A program made the translations under genes and the position numbers. The notes beneath the pieces are model-generated. The model ran no database searches. It was not told the DNA's origin and worked only from the letters and a program-made list of their open reading frames with translations. Below, piece after piece: positions 7,587 to 14,999 of a DNA stretch of 41,132 nt; position 1 is the stretch's first letter; each line of letters begins with the position of its first letter. The stretch spans positions 1-41,132 of the forward strand of contig CAMDDZ010000049.1 in the NCBI GenBank assembly GCA_945893145.1. Reading direction: 5' to 3'. The DNA is from Rhodoplanes serenus (lineage in GTDB: Bacteria > Pseudomonadota > Alphaproteobacteria > Rhizobiales > Xanthobacteraceae).

Positions 7587-8939
7587 TCACGACGCGGCGC
7601 GCACGGGCGCGGCGTGACCGTTGCTCATGTAGCCCTGCCAGGCGTCGAGCATGTTGCGGATATAGACCTCGCTGGTCGAATTGACGCCTTTGCGGCCGCC
7701 GTGCTGGTCGGGCAGGTCGCTCTGATAGCCGCGGCCGATCTGCAGCCATTCGGCGCCTTCGCTGGAAAGCCCCATGTCGATGCGGTTGTAGATTTCCAGA
7801 TCGTCGGTCAGCACCAGCGAGCCGGTGCCGTTGACGATGTTGGCGAAGCTGATGGTGTTGCGGAACATCTGCTCCGGAGCGCCCTTGAGGCGGAAGTTGT
7901 AGGTGTGCACCACGGTGCGGTTCACCGCGATCGGATGCACGACGCGCAGCTGCTGGAATTGGCTCATCAGCGAGACGTTTGGATAAATGTTCGAATTCCA
8001 GCGCCGCACTTCGAGAATGCGCTTGGTCTCGGCCTTGCCCTTTTTCTTCTCCAGCGCCGCGATGTAGTCGCGGAACACCGGGTCCTTCAGCGCGGCGACC
8101 AACTTGGAATCGTCGTGGTAGTCGCCGAGATAGCTGTGGCCATTCGGATAGGTCCAGATGCCGACCTGCGACTCCCAAAAACTGTAGGGCGCGCCGTTCT
8201 GGCGCATCTGGCGGATCGCGATCTCGCCTGAGCCGTCGGAATGGACATCGTCGGACTGCGCCTGTGAGGCTTCGATGGAGGAGCGGTGCGCGAACAGCGG
8301 ATGGGCCGCGTCGCACAGGTTTTCGAAATAGACTTTCCAGTTGCCGTCGTAGGCGTGTTTGAACACGCCGCCGGCCGCCTCGATCTCGCCGTCCGGCGCG
8401 CGATCGATCATGTCATCGAGCGACGTCGTCATGTGACCGAGCGATTCCTCCAGGCTCGGGCCGTCACTGGCGAGGCTCGCGAAGACAAAGCCGCGATAGT
8501 TCGTAACCCGAGCGATCGGCTGCATCGCCATCTTGGGATTGCTCAGATCGAAATCGCGCGGATAGCCATGGTTGAGCGGCACGGCCTTGAGGCGGCCGTC
8601 GAGGTGATAGGTCCAGCCGTGGTAGCAGCAGGTGAACTCAGGCGCGTTGCCATGCTCGGTCGCGACAACGAGCGCGCCGCGATGGGCGCACTGGTTGTGG
8701 ATCACGCGCACCGTGCCGTCGGTGTCGCGCGTCATCACCACGGGCCGGCGGCCGATCAGAGACGAGAAATAGTCGCCGGGCTTTTTGACCTGGCTTTCGT
8801 GCCCGACATAGATCCAGGCGGCGCTGAAGATGCGCTCCATCTCCAGCTCGAAGATCGCCGGATCGGTGTAAAGCTGCCGATGCACGCGGCCGGGCTTGAA
8901 GAAGCGGGCGAAGTCGCCGGTCGTTGGCTCCTGGCTCAT
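7587..8939 (-). CDS. Rieske-type aromatic-ring-hydroxylating oxygenase alpha subunit
   Basis: The 450-residue protein contains the Rieske 2Fe-2S ligands Cys84-x-His86 and Cys104-x2-His107 separated by the usual 17 residues. The mononuclear iron motif is at 210-218 (D-x2-H-x4-H: His213, His218), preceded by NWKVYFENLC with the bridging Asp210. Such enzymes hydroxylate or dihydroxylate aromatic acids, or demethylate or decarboxylate them, using O2 and electrons passed from a reductase. It is followed by its beta subunit and preceded by a flavin hydroxylase. Substrate cannot be assigned; a carboxylated aromatic or heteroaromatic is likely from the UbiD, CoA-ligase and molybdenum-hydroxylase neighbours. 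Confidence 0.93.
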   Translation of the reverse strand: MSQEPTTGDFARFFKPGRVHRQLYTDPAIFELEMERIFSAAWIYVGHESQVKKPGDYFSSLIGRRPVVMTRDTDGTVRVIHNQCAHRGALVVATEHGNAPEFTCCYHGWTYHLDGRLKAVPLNHGYPRDFDLSNPKMAMQPIARVTNYRGFVFASLASDGPSLEESLGHMTTSLDDMIDRAPDGEIEAAGGVFKHAYDGNWKVYFENLCDAAHPLFAHRSSIEASQAQSDDVHSDGSGEIAIRQMRQNGAPYSFWESQVGIWTYPNGHSYLGDYHDDSKLVAALKDPVFRDYIAALEKKKGKAETKRILEVRRWNSNIYPNVSLMSQFQQLRVVHPIAVNRTVVHTYNFRLKGAPEQMFRNTISFANIVNGTGSLVLTDDLEIYNRIDMGLSSEGAEWLQIGRGYQSDLPDQHGGRKGVNSTSEVYIRNMLDAWQGYMSNGHAAPVRAAS

Positions 8940-8990
8940 GCGGGAAAAGTACCGCAGCGGCGGATTCGGAACAAGCGAGCGGACTGAGCC

Positions 8991-10175
8991 TCAGCCCAGT
9001 TCCGCCGCCCGCGCGAGGCTCGCGATCATCGACACCCGCATCAGGTAGTCGCGCGTGCGCGCCGCATCCGCCGCGATGGCCTGCAGGTTTTGCCGGAACT
9101 CATCGCCCGGCGACTCGAGGTTCTGTTTGTTCTGGATCGTATATTTCTGGATGTACTCTAGGGTCACGCCGCGCCGCTGTTTGTCGAAGCGGTCGAGCTC
9201 GGCGGCGGGCTTCTCGCCGTGCCAAACCTCGGCCAAGCGATCCGTCAGATTGATGGCGTCATGGATGCCGCCGTTCATGCCCATGCCGCCGAGCGGGTTG
9301 TTGATGTGGGCGGCGTCGCCGACCAGGAACGCGCGGCCGCGCTGGAACGTCTTCGCCACACGCTGGTGCACCTTGTAGAGCGTGATGTGGTCGATGTCGT
9401 AATTCGAAATGCCGGGCACTACCGTGCTCATCAGCGATTGGGCAAACCCGCGGGTCTGCACGCGCTCGTCCGAGCCGTCCTCGTTGACCAGGAACATGAT
9501 CCGCCACAGCTCGGGAATTTGCAGCAGGAAGTGCCAGCGCACCGGATCCGCGACGTAGTTCACCGCCGTCAGTCCTGGAATGACACTGTGGAAATCGAAC
9601 GGCGTTGACACCACGAGAAGCCGGTCCGGCCAGGTGAAGCCTTCGAACTCGATACCGAGCGCATGACGCACCGCGCTGCTGGCGCCATCGGCGCCGATCA
9701 GGAACCGCCCGGCGCGGCGCTCAGTCTTGCCGTTGCGTTCGATCGCAACCTCGACGCCGGCGCCATCCTGCGTCACACCCGCGACCTCGCTGCCGAACGC
9801 GATCTCGAAGTTCGGCTCGTGGTGCAGCCCGTCGAGCAGGATGCGGGTGAGTTTCGATTGTTCGCATTGCACGCGATAGGGATGCTGCGTCGCGTCCGCG
9901 ATCGCGCCGAAGTCGAACTGCGCCAATAGCCCGTGTGCCTTATTGCGGTACTGGAACTGCGGCGCCTTCAGGCCCTGCGCGATCAGCGGTTGCGCGGCGC
10001 CAAGCGTATGCAGCATGTCGAGAGTCGGCGGATGAAACGTCGACGCGCGCGATTCTTCGCTGAGGCCGGCGCCAGCCTCCAGCACCGTGACCGGCACGCC
10101 ACGGCGCACCAGATTCGCGGCAGCCGCGAGGCCGACCGGCCCCGCGCCGGCGATGAGAACTCGTTCGTTACTCAA
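8991..10175 (-). CDS. FAD-dependent hydroxylase (MhpA/PheA/TfdB-like)
   Basis: The 394-residue class A flavoprotein has GAGPVGLAAAA at about 10-20, the GADGASSAVR motif at 161-170 and GDAAHINNPLGGMGMNGG at 286-303. The last of these, with its GMGMN, is characteristic of the phenol-hydroxylase-like branch. It lacks the thioredoxin-like C-terminal domain of longer phenol hydroxylases. It should hydroxylate a phenolic or hydroxy-heteroaromatic ring with NAD(P)H and O2. It lies between the TctC-type receptor and the Rieske oxygenase in a leftward operon, so it probably acts on the same pathway. The start is the ATG at 10175. Confidence 0.88.
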   Translation of the reverse strand: MSNERVLIAGAGPVGLAAAANLVRRGVPVTVLEAGAGLSEESRASTFHPPTLDMLHTLGAAQPLIAQGLKAPQFQYRNKAHGLLAQFDFGAIADATQHPYRVQCEQSKLTRILLDGLHHEPNFEIAFGSEVAGVTQDGAGVEVAIERNGKTERRAGRFLIGADGASSAVRHALGIEFEGFTWPDRLLVVSTPFDFHSVIPGLTAVNYVADPVRWHFLLQIPELWRIMFLVNEDGSDERVQTRGFAQSLMSTVVPGISNYDIDHITLYKVHQRVAKTFQRGRAFLVGDAAHINNPLGGMGMNGGIHDAINLTDRLAEVWHGEKPAAELDRFDKQRRGVTLEYIQKYTIQNKQNLESPGDEFRQNLQAIAADAARTRDYLMRVSMIASLARAAELG

Positions 10176-10187
10176 GCGTCGGCGCGC

Positions 10188-11186
10188 CTATTCGATCTTC
10201 GCGATGCCGGCCTTGGTAATGATGTCGCGGTACTTGATGATTTCGGCATGGTGGAATGTCTTGGCCTTATCGAGCGGAATTGCCATCGGCTCAGCGCCGG
10301 CCTTTTCGAACGCATTCTTCACCACCGGATCCTTCAAGGCGTCGGCCATTTCCTTGTTGAGTCGCTCCAGGATCGGCTTCGGCGTGCCGGCCGGCGCGAG
10401 CAGGGCGAACCAGCCGTTGACCTTGTATTCCGGGACGCCAGCCTCGGTCGTTGTCGGCGTTTCGGGAATAGCAGCCAGCCGCGTGTCGCCCGCAACGGCG
10501 AGCGAAAAGGCGCCCTGGGCTTGCAGCGGGCCCGCGATATTAGGGAACCACTGGAAGCCGAGCGGCACGGCGCCTGCGATCAGGTCGGGGCCATATTGCG
10601 CGATGTTGCGATAGGGCACGTGCGTCATCTTCACGCCGGTGACCTGGGCGAAATACTCACCGGCGAGATGTTGGGAACTGCCGATGCCGACCGAGCCGAA
10701 GTTCAGGCCGGGATTCTGCTTCGCATAGGCAATCAGGTCCTTCAGCGTTCGCGGAGGCAGATTCTTGCTGACCACGACCACGATGGTGAAGCCCGCGAAC
10801 GGAGAGATCATCTCCAGGTCCTTCTCGGGGTCGTAGCCGAGCACCTTGTAGAGCGTCATGTTGGCGGCGACCGGGCCGGAGCCGCCGCCGATCAGCGTGT
10901 AGCCATCGGGTGTCGAGCGCGCGCCCTGCAGCGTGCCGGAATTGCCGCCAGCGCCGGGACGATTCTCGACCACGATCGGCTGGCCCATGTTCTTCGACAT
11001 CTTGTCGAACATGATGCGGCTGACCACGTCGCTCGCGCTGCCGCCCGCGAACGGGATGATCACCGTGATGGGCCGCGACGGATAGGTCTCCGCGTTCGCG
11101 CCGGAGCTGGCGAGGGCCGCGAACCCCAAGGCTGCAAGCGCAAGGCCCGCGCCTTTCACGAGCCGCGTTACTTTGGTCATCGTCAT
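10188..11186 (-). CDS. Tripartite tricarboxylate transporter receptor (TctC/Bug family)
   Basis: The 332-residue periplasmic protein has a Sec signal peptide (hydrophobic run around residues 10-31, ASSGANA/ETYPSRP junction) and the Bug-family hallmarks: PITVIIPFAGGSASD, VVENRPGAGGN and DGYTLIGGG. The ATG at 11186 is preferred because AAGGG lies 7 bases upstream; an ATG at 11213 overlaps the crotonase stop but has a poor ribosome site. Bug proteins bind organic or aromatic acids. No TctA or TctB gene is present, so it is an orphan receptor, as is frequent in this family, and may serve sensing or share a transporter encoded elsewhere. Confidence 0.9.
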   Translation of the reverse strand: MTMTKVTRLVKGAGLALAALGFAALASSGANAETYPSRPITVIIPFAGGSASDVVSRIMFDKMSKNMGQPIVVENRPGAGGNSGTLQGARSTPDGYTLIGGGSGPVAANMTLYKVLGYDPEKDLEMISPFAGFTIVVVVSKNLPPRTLKDLIAYAKQNPGLNFGSVGIGSSQHLAGEYFAQVTGVKMTHVPYRNIAQYGPDLIAGAVPLGFQWFPNIAGPLQAQGAFSLAVAGDTRLAAIPETPTTTEAGVPEYKVNGWFALLAPAGTPKPILERLNKEMADALKDPVVKNAFEKAGAEPMAIPLDKAKTFHHAEIIKYRDIITKAGIAKIE

Positions 11187-11209
11187 GTCGTTACCCTTCA
11201 TTTGCGGAA

Positions 11210-12016
11210 TCATCGCCCTGTGAACTTGGCCGGCCGTTTAGCATGAAACGCTTCGACGCCTTCGCGGAAGTCGTCGGATTGCCGCAGCCGGCTGTAGCAA
11301 TGGCCTTCGAGCTCAATCGCCGTGCTCAACATAGCATCCTCGGTGTCGTTGAGGAGTTTCTTAGCCGTGCGCTGGGCGAGGGGCGAGAATGCGCGGAGCT
11401 CATCGACAAGCGCGTCCGTTGCGGTTTCGAGCTTGCTGTCTGCCACGCATTCGGTCGCGATGCCCCATTCGTAGGCTTGTTTGGCCGGAATGCGGCGTGA
11501 ACGCATCACGATGTCCTTGGTGCGCGTGATGCCGATGATCTTCTGCAGGCGCGCCGAGCCGCCGGAACCCGGGATCTGGCCGAGCCGCTGCTCGGGCAGC
11601 GCGTAGAAGCCGGTTTCCGACACCAGACGGAAATCGCAGGCGAGCGACAGCTCGAAGCCAACGCCGAAACAGAAGCCCCGGTTGGCCGCGATTACCGGCT
11701 TTGAACAGCGCGCCGGCGCAGCGATGTTCCAGGCGAGCTTGGAAACGGTCTCAGGCGTCGCCTCCATGAAGCCCTTGATGTTGCCGCCGCTGGAGAAGTG
11801 CTCGCCCACGGCGCGTATTACGATGATCCGCACGCGCGCATCCTCGTCGAGGTTCTCGAACACCAGGCGAAGCTGGTCGCGCTGCGGCATCGACACCACG
11901 TTGAGCGGCGGCCGGTCGAGAACGATGTCGGCGCGCTCGCGGGCAGGCTCGATCTCGACGCGGAAGCCATCGAGCGCGGCGAGGCGAGGATCGGTGAATG
12001 TTGCGGGTGATGTCAT
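11210..12016 (-). CDS. Enoyl-CoA hydratase/isomerase family protein (crotonase fold)
   Basis: The 268-residue protein has the crotonase oxyanion-hole segment HFSSGGNIKGF (about 73-83) and NRGFCFGVGFELSLACDF (112-129), and keeps both general acid/base glutamates: Glu122 (GFELSL) and Glu142 (LPEQRLG), equivalent to Glu144 and Glu164 of rat mitochondrial hydratase. It therefore probably hydrates, or less likely isomerises, an unsaturated acyl-CoA. Its closest functional theme may be dienoyl-CoA hydratases of reductive benzoyl-CoA routes, but this is inference. It is downstream of the CoA ligase, separated by a repeat at 12051-12150. Confidence 0.88.
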   Translation of the reverse strand: MTSPATFTDPRLAALDGFRVEIEPARERADIVLDRPPLNVVSMPQRDQLRLVFENLDEDARVRIIVIRAVGEHFSSGGNIKGFMEATPETVSKLAWNIAAPARCSKPVIAANRGFCFGVGFELSLACDFRLVSETGFYALPEQRLGQIPGSGGSARLQKIIGITRTKDIVMRSRRIPAKQAYEWGIATECVADSKLETATDALVDELRAFSPLAQRTAKKLLNDTEDAMLSTAIELEGHCYSRLRQSDDFREGVEAFHAKRPAKFTGR

Positions 12017-12050
12017 GGCTGCATCCTTGGGCGTATCCTTTTACTCCGGT

Positions 12051-12150
12051 GTCATGCCCGCGAAAGCGGGCATCCAGTAATCACCGTCAATTCCGTGGTC
12101 CTCTATCGGCTCCAGTGATTACTGGATCATCCGCTTTCGCGGATGATGAC
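12051..12150. repeat. Palindromic repeat that overlaps the CoA-ligase C-terminus
   Basis: The arms GTCATGCCCGCGAAAGCGGG and onward (12051-12084) and the reverse complement at 12115-12150 match over about 34 bases, ending in TCCAGTAATCAC/GTGATTACTGGA. Each arm also contains its own hairpin around CGCGAAAGCG or CGCTTTCGCG. It is a dispersed repeat type of Bradyrhizobium-like genomes. The stop codon of the ligase gene lies in the spacer, so the right arm is translated. Confidence 0.8.
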
Positions 12151-13691
12151 AGCCGAGATGTTGCGGCTCCTTCCCGCTCGTATTCGCCCGCGACCAGCAG
12201 GCGGCGCAACAGTTTGCCGACCGGCGATTTCGGGATCGCTTCAACAAACACGTAGCGCCGCGGGCGCTTGTAGGCCGCAAGCCCGGAGCTGCGGCAGAAC
12301 TGATCGAGCGCGTCGGGCTGGATTGCGGCGCGGCGCTTGACGAAGGCGGTCACCACCTTGCCCCAGCGCTCATCGGGCAGGCCGACCACGGCCACCTCCG
12401 ATACGGCCTCGTGGAGCGACAGGCAGCTTTCGATCTCGACCGGTGAGACGTTCTCGCCGCCGGTGATGATCATGTCATCGACGCGGCCGGTGACGAACAG
12501 ATCGCCATCCTGGTCGACGAAGCCGGTGTCGCCGGTGAAGTACCAGCCCTCCCGCAACGCCTTGGCGTCTGCATCGGGCCGCAACCAATAGCCCTCGAAG
12601 GCTTCGTCGCTGGAAAGGTGCGCGATGATCTCACCCTCTTCGCCAGGCTTCGCGATGTCATCGGGCGAGGCGGCGCCGAGTTTCACCACGCGGATCATCT
12701 CGTTGATGCCGGCGCGCCCGGCCGAGCCGGGTTTCTCCGGCGCGTTCTGATCGATCGTGAAGGTGTAAATCTCCGACGACCCGTAGTGATTAACGAACAG
12801 GTCGGGCTTGAACGCGGCTTGCAATTCCTTGAGCAACCCGTCGGTCATCGGCGCGCCGGCGAAGCCCAGCTTGCGTACCGATGAAACGTCGGTCTCCCGG
12901 AAACGCGGATGGTGCACGAGATCGTGGTAGAGCGTCGGCACCAGATAGAGATTGGTAATCCGTTCGGTAGCGATCAGCTCTAGCGCACGCGCCACTTCGA
13001 AACGCGGCAGGCACACGAAGGCGCCGCCGATCAGCGACATGGCGAGCAGCGAGCGCACCCCCATGGTGTGATAGAGCGGCATGACGCCGAGTGTGCGCTC
13101 GCCGTTGCGGTAAAGGTTCTGCGCCACGTGAGCCAGCGCCGCGGCGCGTTCGGCGCGCTGGCGGCGCGGCACGCCCTTGGGCCACGCTGTGGTGCCGGAG
13201 GTGTACAGCATCACGGACCAGGCGTCGGCGTCGGCGCGCGGCTCGGCGCCGGGCGTCGCTGTGTTGAGGAGAGCTTCGAACGTCACGCTCTCCGCTAGCC
13301 CCACGGCGATGCGTGGGCGCTTCTGCGCTTCCTTCGAGGCGCGCACGGCCGCGGCCGAGACCTCTTCGTAAACGATGGCCTTGGCGTCCGCGTTGTCGAG
13401 ACAGAAGTCGAGATCGTCGGCGGTCGAGCGCCAGTTCAGCGGCGTGATGATGATGCCTGAGAACTGGCAGGCCCAATGGATGGTCGCGGCCTGCCAATTG
13501 TTCTGCAGCGCGGTGGCCAGATGATCGCCGGGCTTCAACCCCATGACGTCGAAGCCCGCCACCAGCGCCGAGACTGACATGTACCATTGCCGGTAGGTGA
13601 GGCGGACGTCGCGATCCACGATCGCGATCGCATCCGGATCGCGCGCCACGCTGGCGATGAAACTGGTGCCGAGATCAAGCATCGGTTTCAC
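12087..13691 (-). CDS. AMP-dependent acyl-CoA synthetase/ligase
   Basis: This 534-residue ANL-superfamily enzyme has the A3 loop YTSGTTAWPKGVP (163-175; an Ala replaces the usual Gly after TSGTT), A5 YGSSEIYT (303-310), the hinge region YFTGDTGFVDQDGDLF with GRVDD (384-406) and the catalytic lysine Lys493 in PKSPVGK. It should activate a carboxylic acid with ATP to an acyl-CoA via an acyl-AMP. The last 28 residues or so (507-534, including SSSAKADDP) are encoded by a palindromic repeat and are not family-like, so the original end was probably near residue 500. The gene overlaps the 2Fe-2S subunit gene by 17 bases. In context it probably activates an aromatic-derived acid. Confidence 0.92.
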   Translation of the reverse strand: MKPMLDLGTSFIASVARDPDAIAIVDRDVRLTYRQWYMSVSALVAGFDVMGLKPGDHLATALQNNWQAATIHWACQFSGIIITPLNWRSTADDLDFCLDNADAKAIVYEEVSAAAVRASKEAQKRPRIAVGLAESVTFEALLNTATPGAEPRADADAWSVMLYTSGTTAWPKGVPRRQRAERAAALAHVAQNLYRNGERTLGVMPLYHTMGVRSLLAMSLIGGAFVCLPRFEVARALELIATERITNLYLVPTLYHDLVHHPRFRETDVSSVRKLGFAGAPMTDGLLKELQAAFKPDLFVNHYGSSEIYTFTIDQNAPEKPGSAGRAGINEMIRVVKLGAASPDDIAKPGEEGEIIAHLSSDEAFEGYWLRPDADAKALREGWYFTGDTGFVDQDGDLFVTGRVDDMIITGGENVSPVEIESCLSLHEAVSEVAVVGLPDERWGKVVTAFVKRRAAIQPDALDQFCRSSGLAAYKRPRRYVFVEAIPKSPVGKLLRRLLVAGEYEREGAATSRLSSSAKADDPVITGADRGPRN

Positions 13692-14184
13692 CGTTTCGCA
13701 GCCGTTCGGCGGCGTCGAGGGCTGCCGCGATGATCGGCACGTAGCCGGTACAGCGGCAAAGGTGCCCGCCGAGGAACTCGCGCACGTCTGTTTCGGTCGG
13801 CAGCGGATGCGAACGCAGGTAATGATCGAGCGACATCAGGATGCCGGGCGTGCAGAAGCCGCATTGCAGCGCGTGATGGCGGCGGAACGCTGCTTGCAGA
13901 ACCGACAGCCGGCCGGGCTCGGGCGCCAGTCCTTCGACGGTCCGCACGCTTGTGCCATCGGCCTGCACGGCGAGCGTCAGACAGGCACGGGCCAGCGCGC
14001 CGTCGATCTCAATGGTGCAGGCGCCGCAGACGCCATGCTCGCAGCCCACGTGGGTGCCGGTCGCGCCGATCACGTGGCGCAGGAAATCGGTCAGCAGCAT
14101 GCGCGGCTCGGCCTCGCCCTCGACGGCGCGGCCGTTGAGCGTCAGGCGAACGCAATGGCGCTGATCGGCGCTCAGGCGCGGCAT
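13675..14184 (-). CDS. Molybdenum hydroxylase small subunit, 2Fe-2S (CoxS-like)
   Basis: The 169-residue protein carries both iron-sulfur motifs of xanthine-oxidase-family small subunits: plant-ferredoxin-type Cys48, Cys53, Cys56 and Cys68 (GCEHGVCGACT), and the C-terminal Cys108/Cys111 (QCGFCTPG) with Cys143/Cys145 (LCRCTGY). It passes electrons from the molybdenum centre to FAD. All eight ligands are present. The gene overlaps the FAD-subunit gene by 13 bases and the ligase gene by 17 bases. Confidence 0.95.
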   Translation of the reverse strand: MPRLSADQRHCVRLTLNGRAVEGEAEPRMLLTDFLRHVIGATGTHVGCEHGVCGACTIEIDGALARACLTLAVQADGTSVRTVEGLAPEPGRLSVLQAAFRRHHALQCGFCTPGILMSLDHYLRSHPLPTETDVREFLGGHLCRCTGYVPIIAAALDAAERLRNGETDA

Positions 14185-14999
14185 CGGCGCGCCTCCTCGA
14201 TTACCTGGCGGCCGAGCTGGCGCACCAGCTCGCGGCGGTAGGCCGCGGTGGCATGCAAGTCCTCGCGCGCCTCAAGCTCGTGCGCGAACGCATCGAGAGC
14301 CTGGCCGAGCATCGATCCGCCGAGCCCCGCGAAGGTGCGCGCCACCGGCCGGTCGGCGACACCGCCAACCGCGAGCCGCACACCTTTGCCGTCGGCGACC
14401 GCAGCGCAAGCCACGATGGCAAAGTCGCCATGCCGCCGGGCGAACTCGCGGAACGCATGACCCTCGCCGGGCCGCCCGCAGGGAAAGCGGATCGCCTCGA
14501 TCAGCTCATCGTCGGCGCGCGCGGTAGACATCAGCCCCTGAAAGAAATCCTCCGCTGCCACGCGCCGCCGGCCGGCCTTGGTCGAAAGCTCGACCTCGCC
14601 ACGCAGAGCGAGCAGCGTGAGCGGAATTTCGGCGCTCGGATCGGCCAACGCCACCGAGCCGCAGACCGTGCCGCGCGCCCGCGTCTGCGCATGTCCGACC
14701 CACGGCAGCGTGAGCGCGAGCAGCGGCTGGCGCGCTTTCAATTGCGACCAGGCGAGTAATTCGGCTTGGCGCACCGCGGCGCCGACCCGGATGGTGTCGC
14801 CATCGAGCGAAATTCCAGCAAGCTCGGGAATCCGCATGATGTCGAGCACGACCTTCGGCCGTGCCATCCGCATCGAGAGCAGCGGCACCAGCGATTGCCC
14901 GCCGGCGATCACAGCGGCTTCGCCGCATTCTGCCGCCAGCACGTCATGGACTTCCGCCAGCGAGTCCGCGCGCACATAGTCGAATCGCGCGGGCTTCAC
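14172..14999 (-). CDS. Molybdenum hydroxylase medium subunit, FAD-binding (CoxM-like)
   Basis: The 275-residue subunit has the two FAD-contact motifs of the family: AGGQSLVPLLSMRMARP at 32-48 and GTVCGSVALADPSAE at 110-124 (the second Gly of the usual TIGG is Cys113 here). I chose the GTG at 14999, which overlaps the large-subunit stop in GTGA; the frame is open further upstream, but that stretch is only a shadow of the large subunit. Electrons arriving from the 2Fe-2S subunit leave through this FAD. The order large-medium-small is unusual only in that many homologues use medium-small-large. Confidence 0.93.
   Translation of the reverse strand: MKPARFDYVRADSLAEVHDVLAAECGEAAVIAGGQSLVPLLSMRMARPKVVLDIMRIPELAGISLDGDTIRVGAAVRQAELLAWSQLKARQPLLALTLPWVGHAQTRARGTVCGSVALADPSAEIPLTLLALRGEVELSTKAGRRRVAAEDFFQGLMSTARADDELIEAIRFPCGRPGEGHAFREFARRHGDFAIVACAAVADGKGVRLAVGGVADRPVARTFAGLGGSMLGQALDAFAHELEAREDLHATAAYRRELVRQLGRQVIEEARRCRA

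Noticed and set aside
9933..11246. 437-codon + frame
   Set aside because: Antisense shadow of the TctC-type and flavin hydroxylase genes; composition is unlike a protein.
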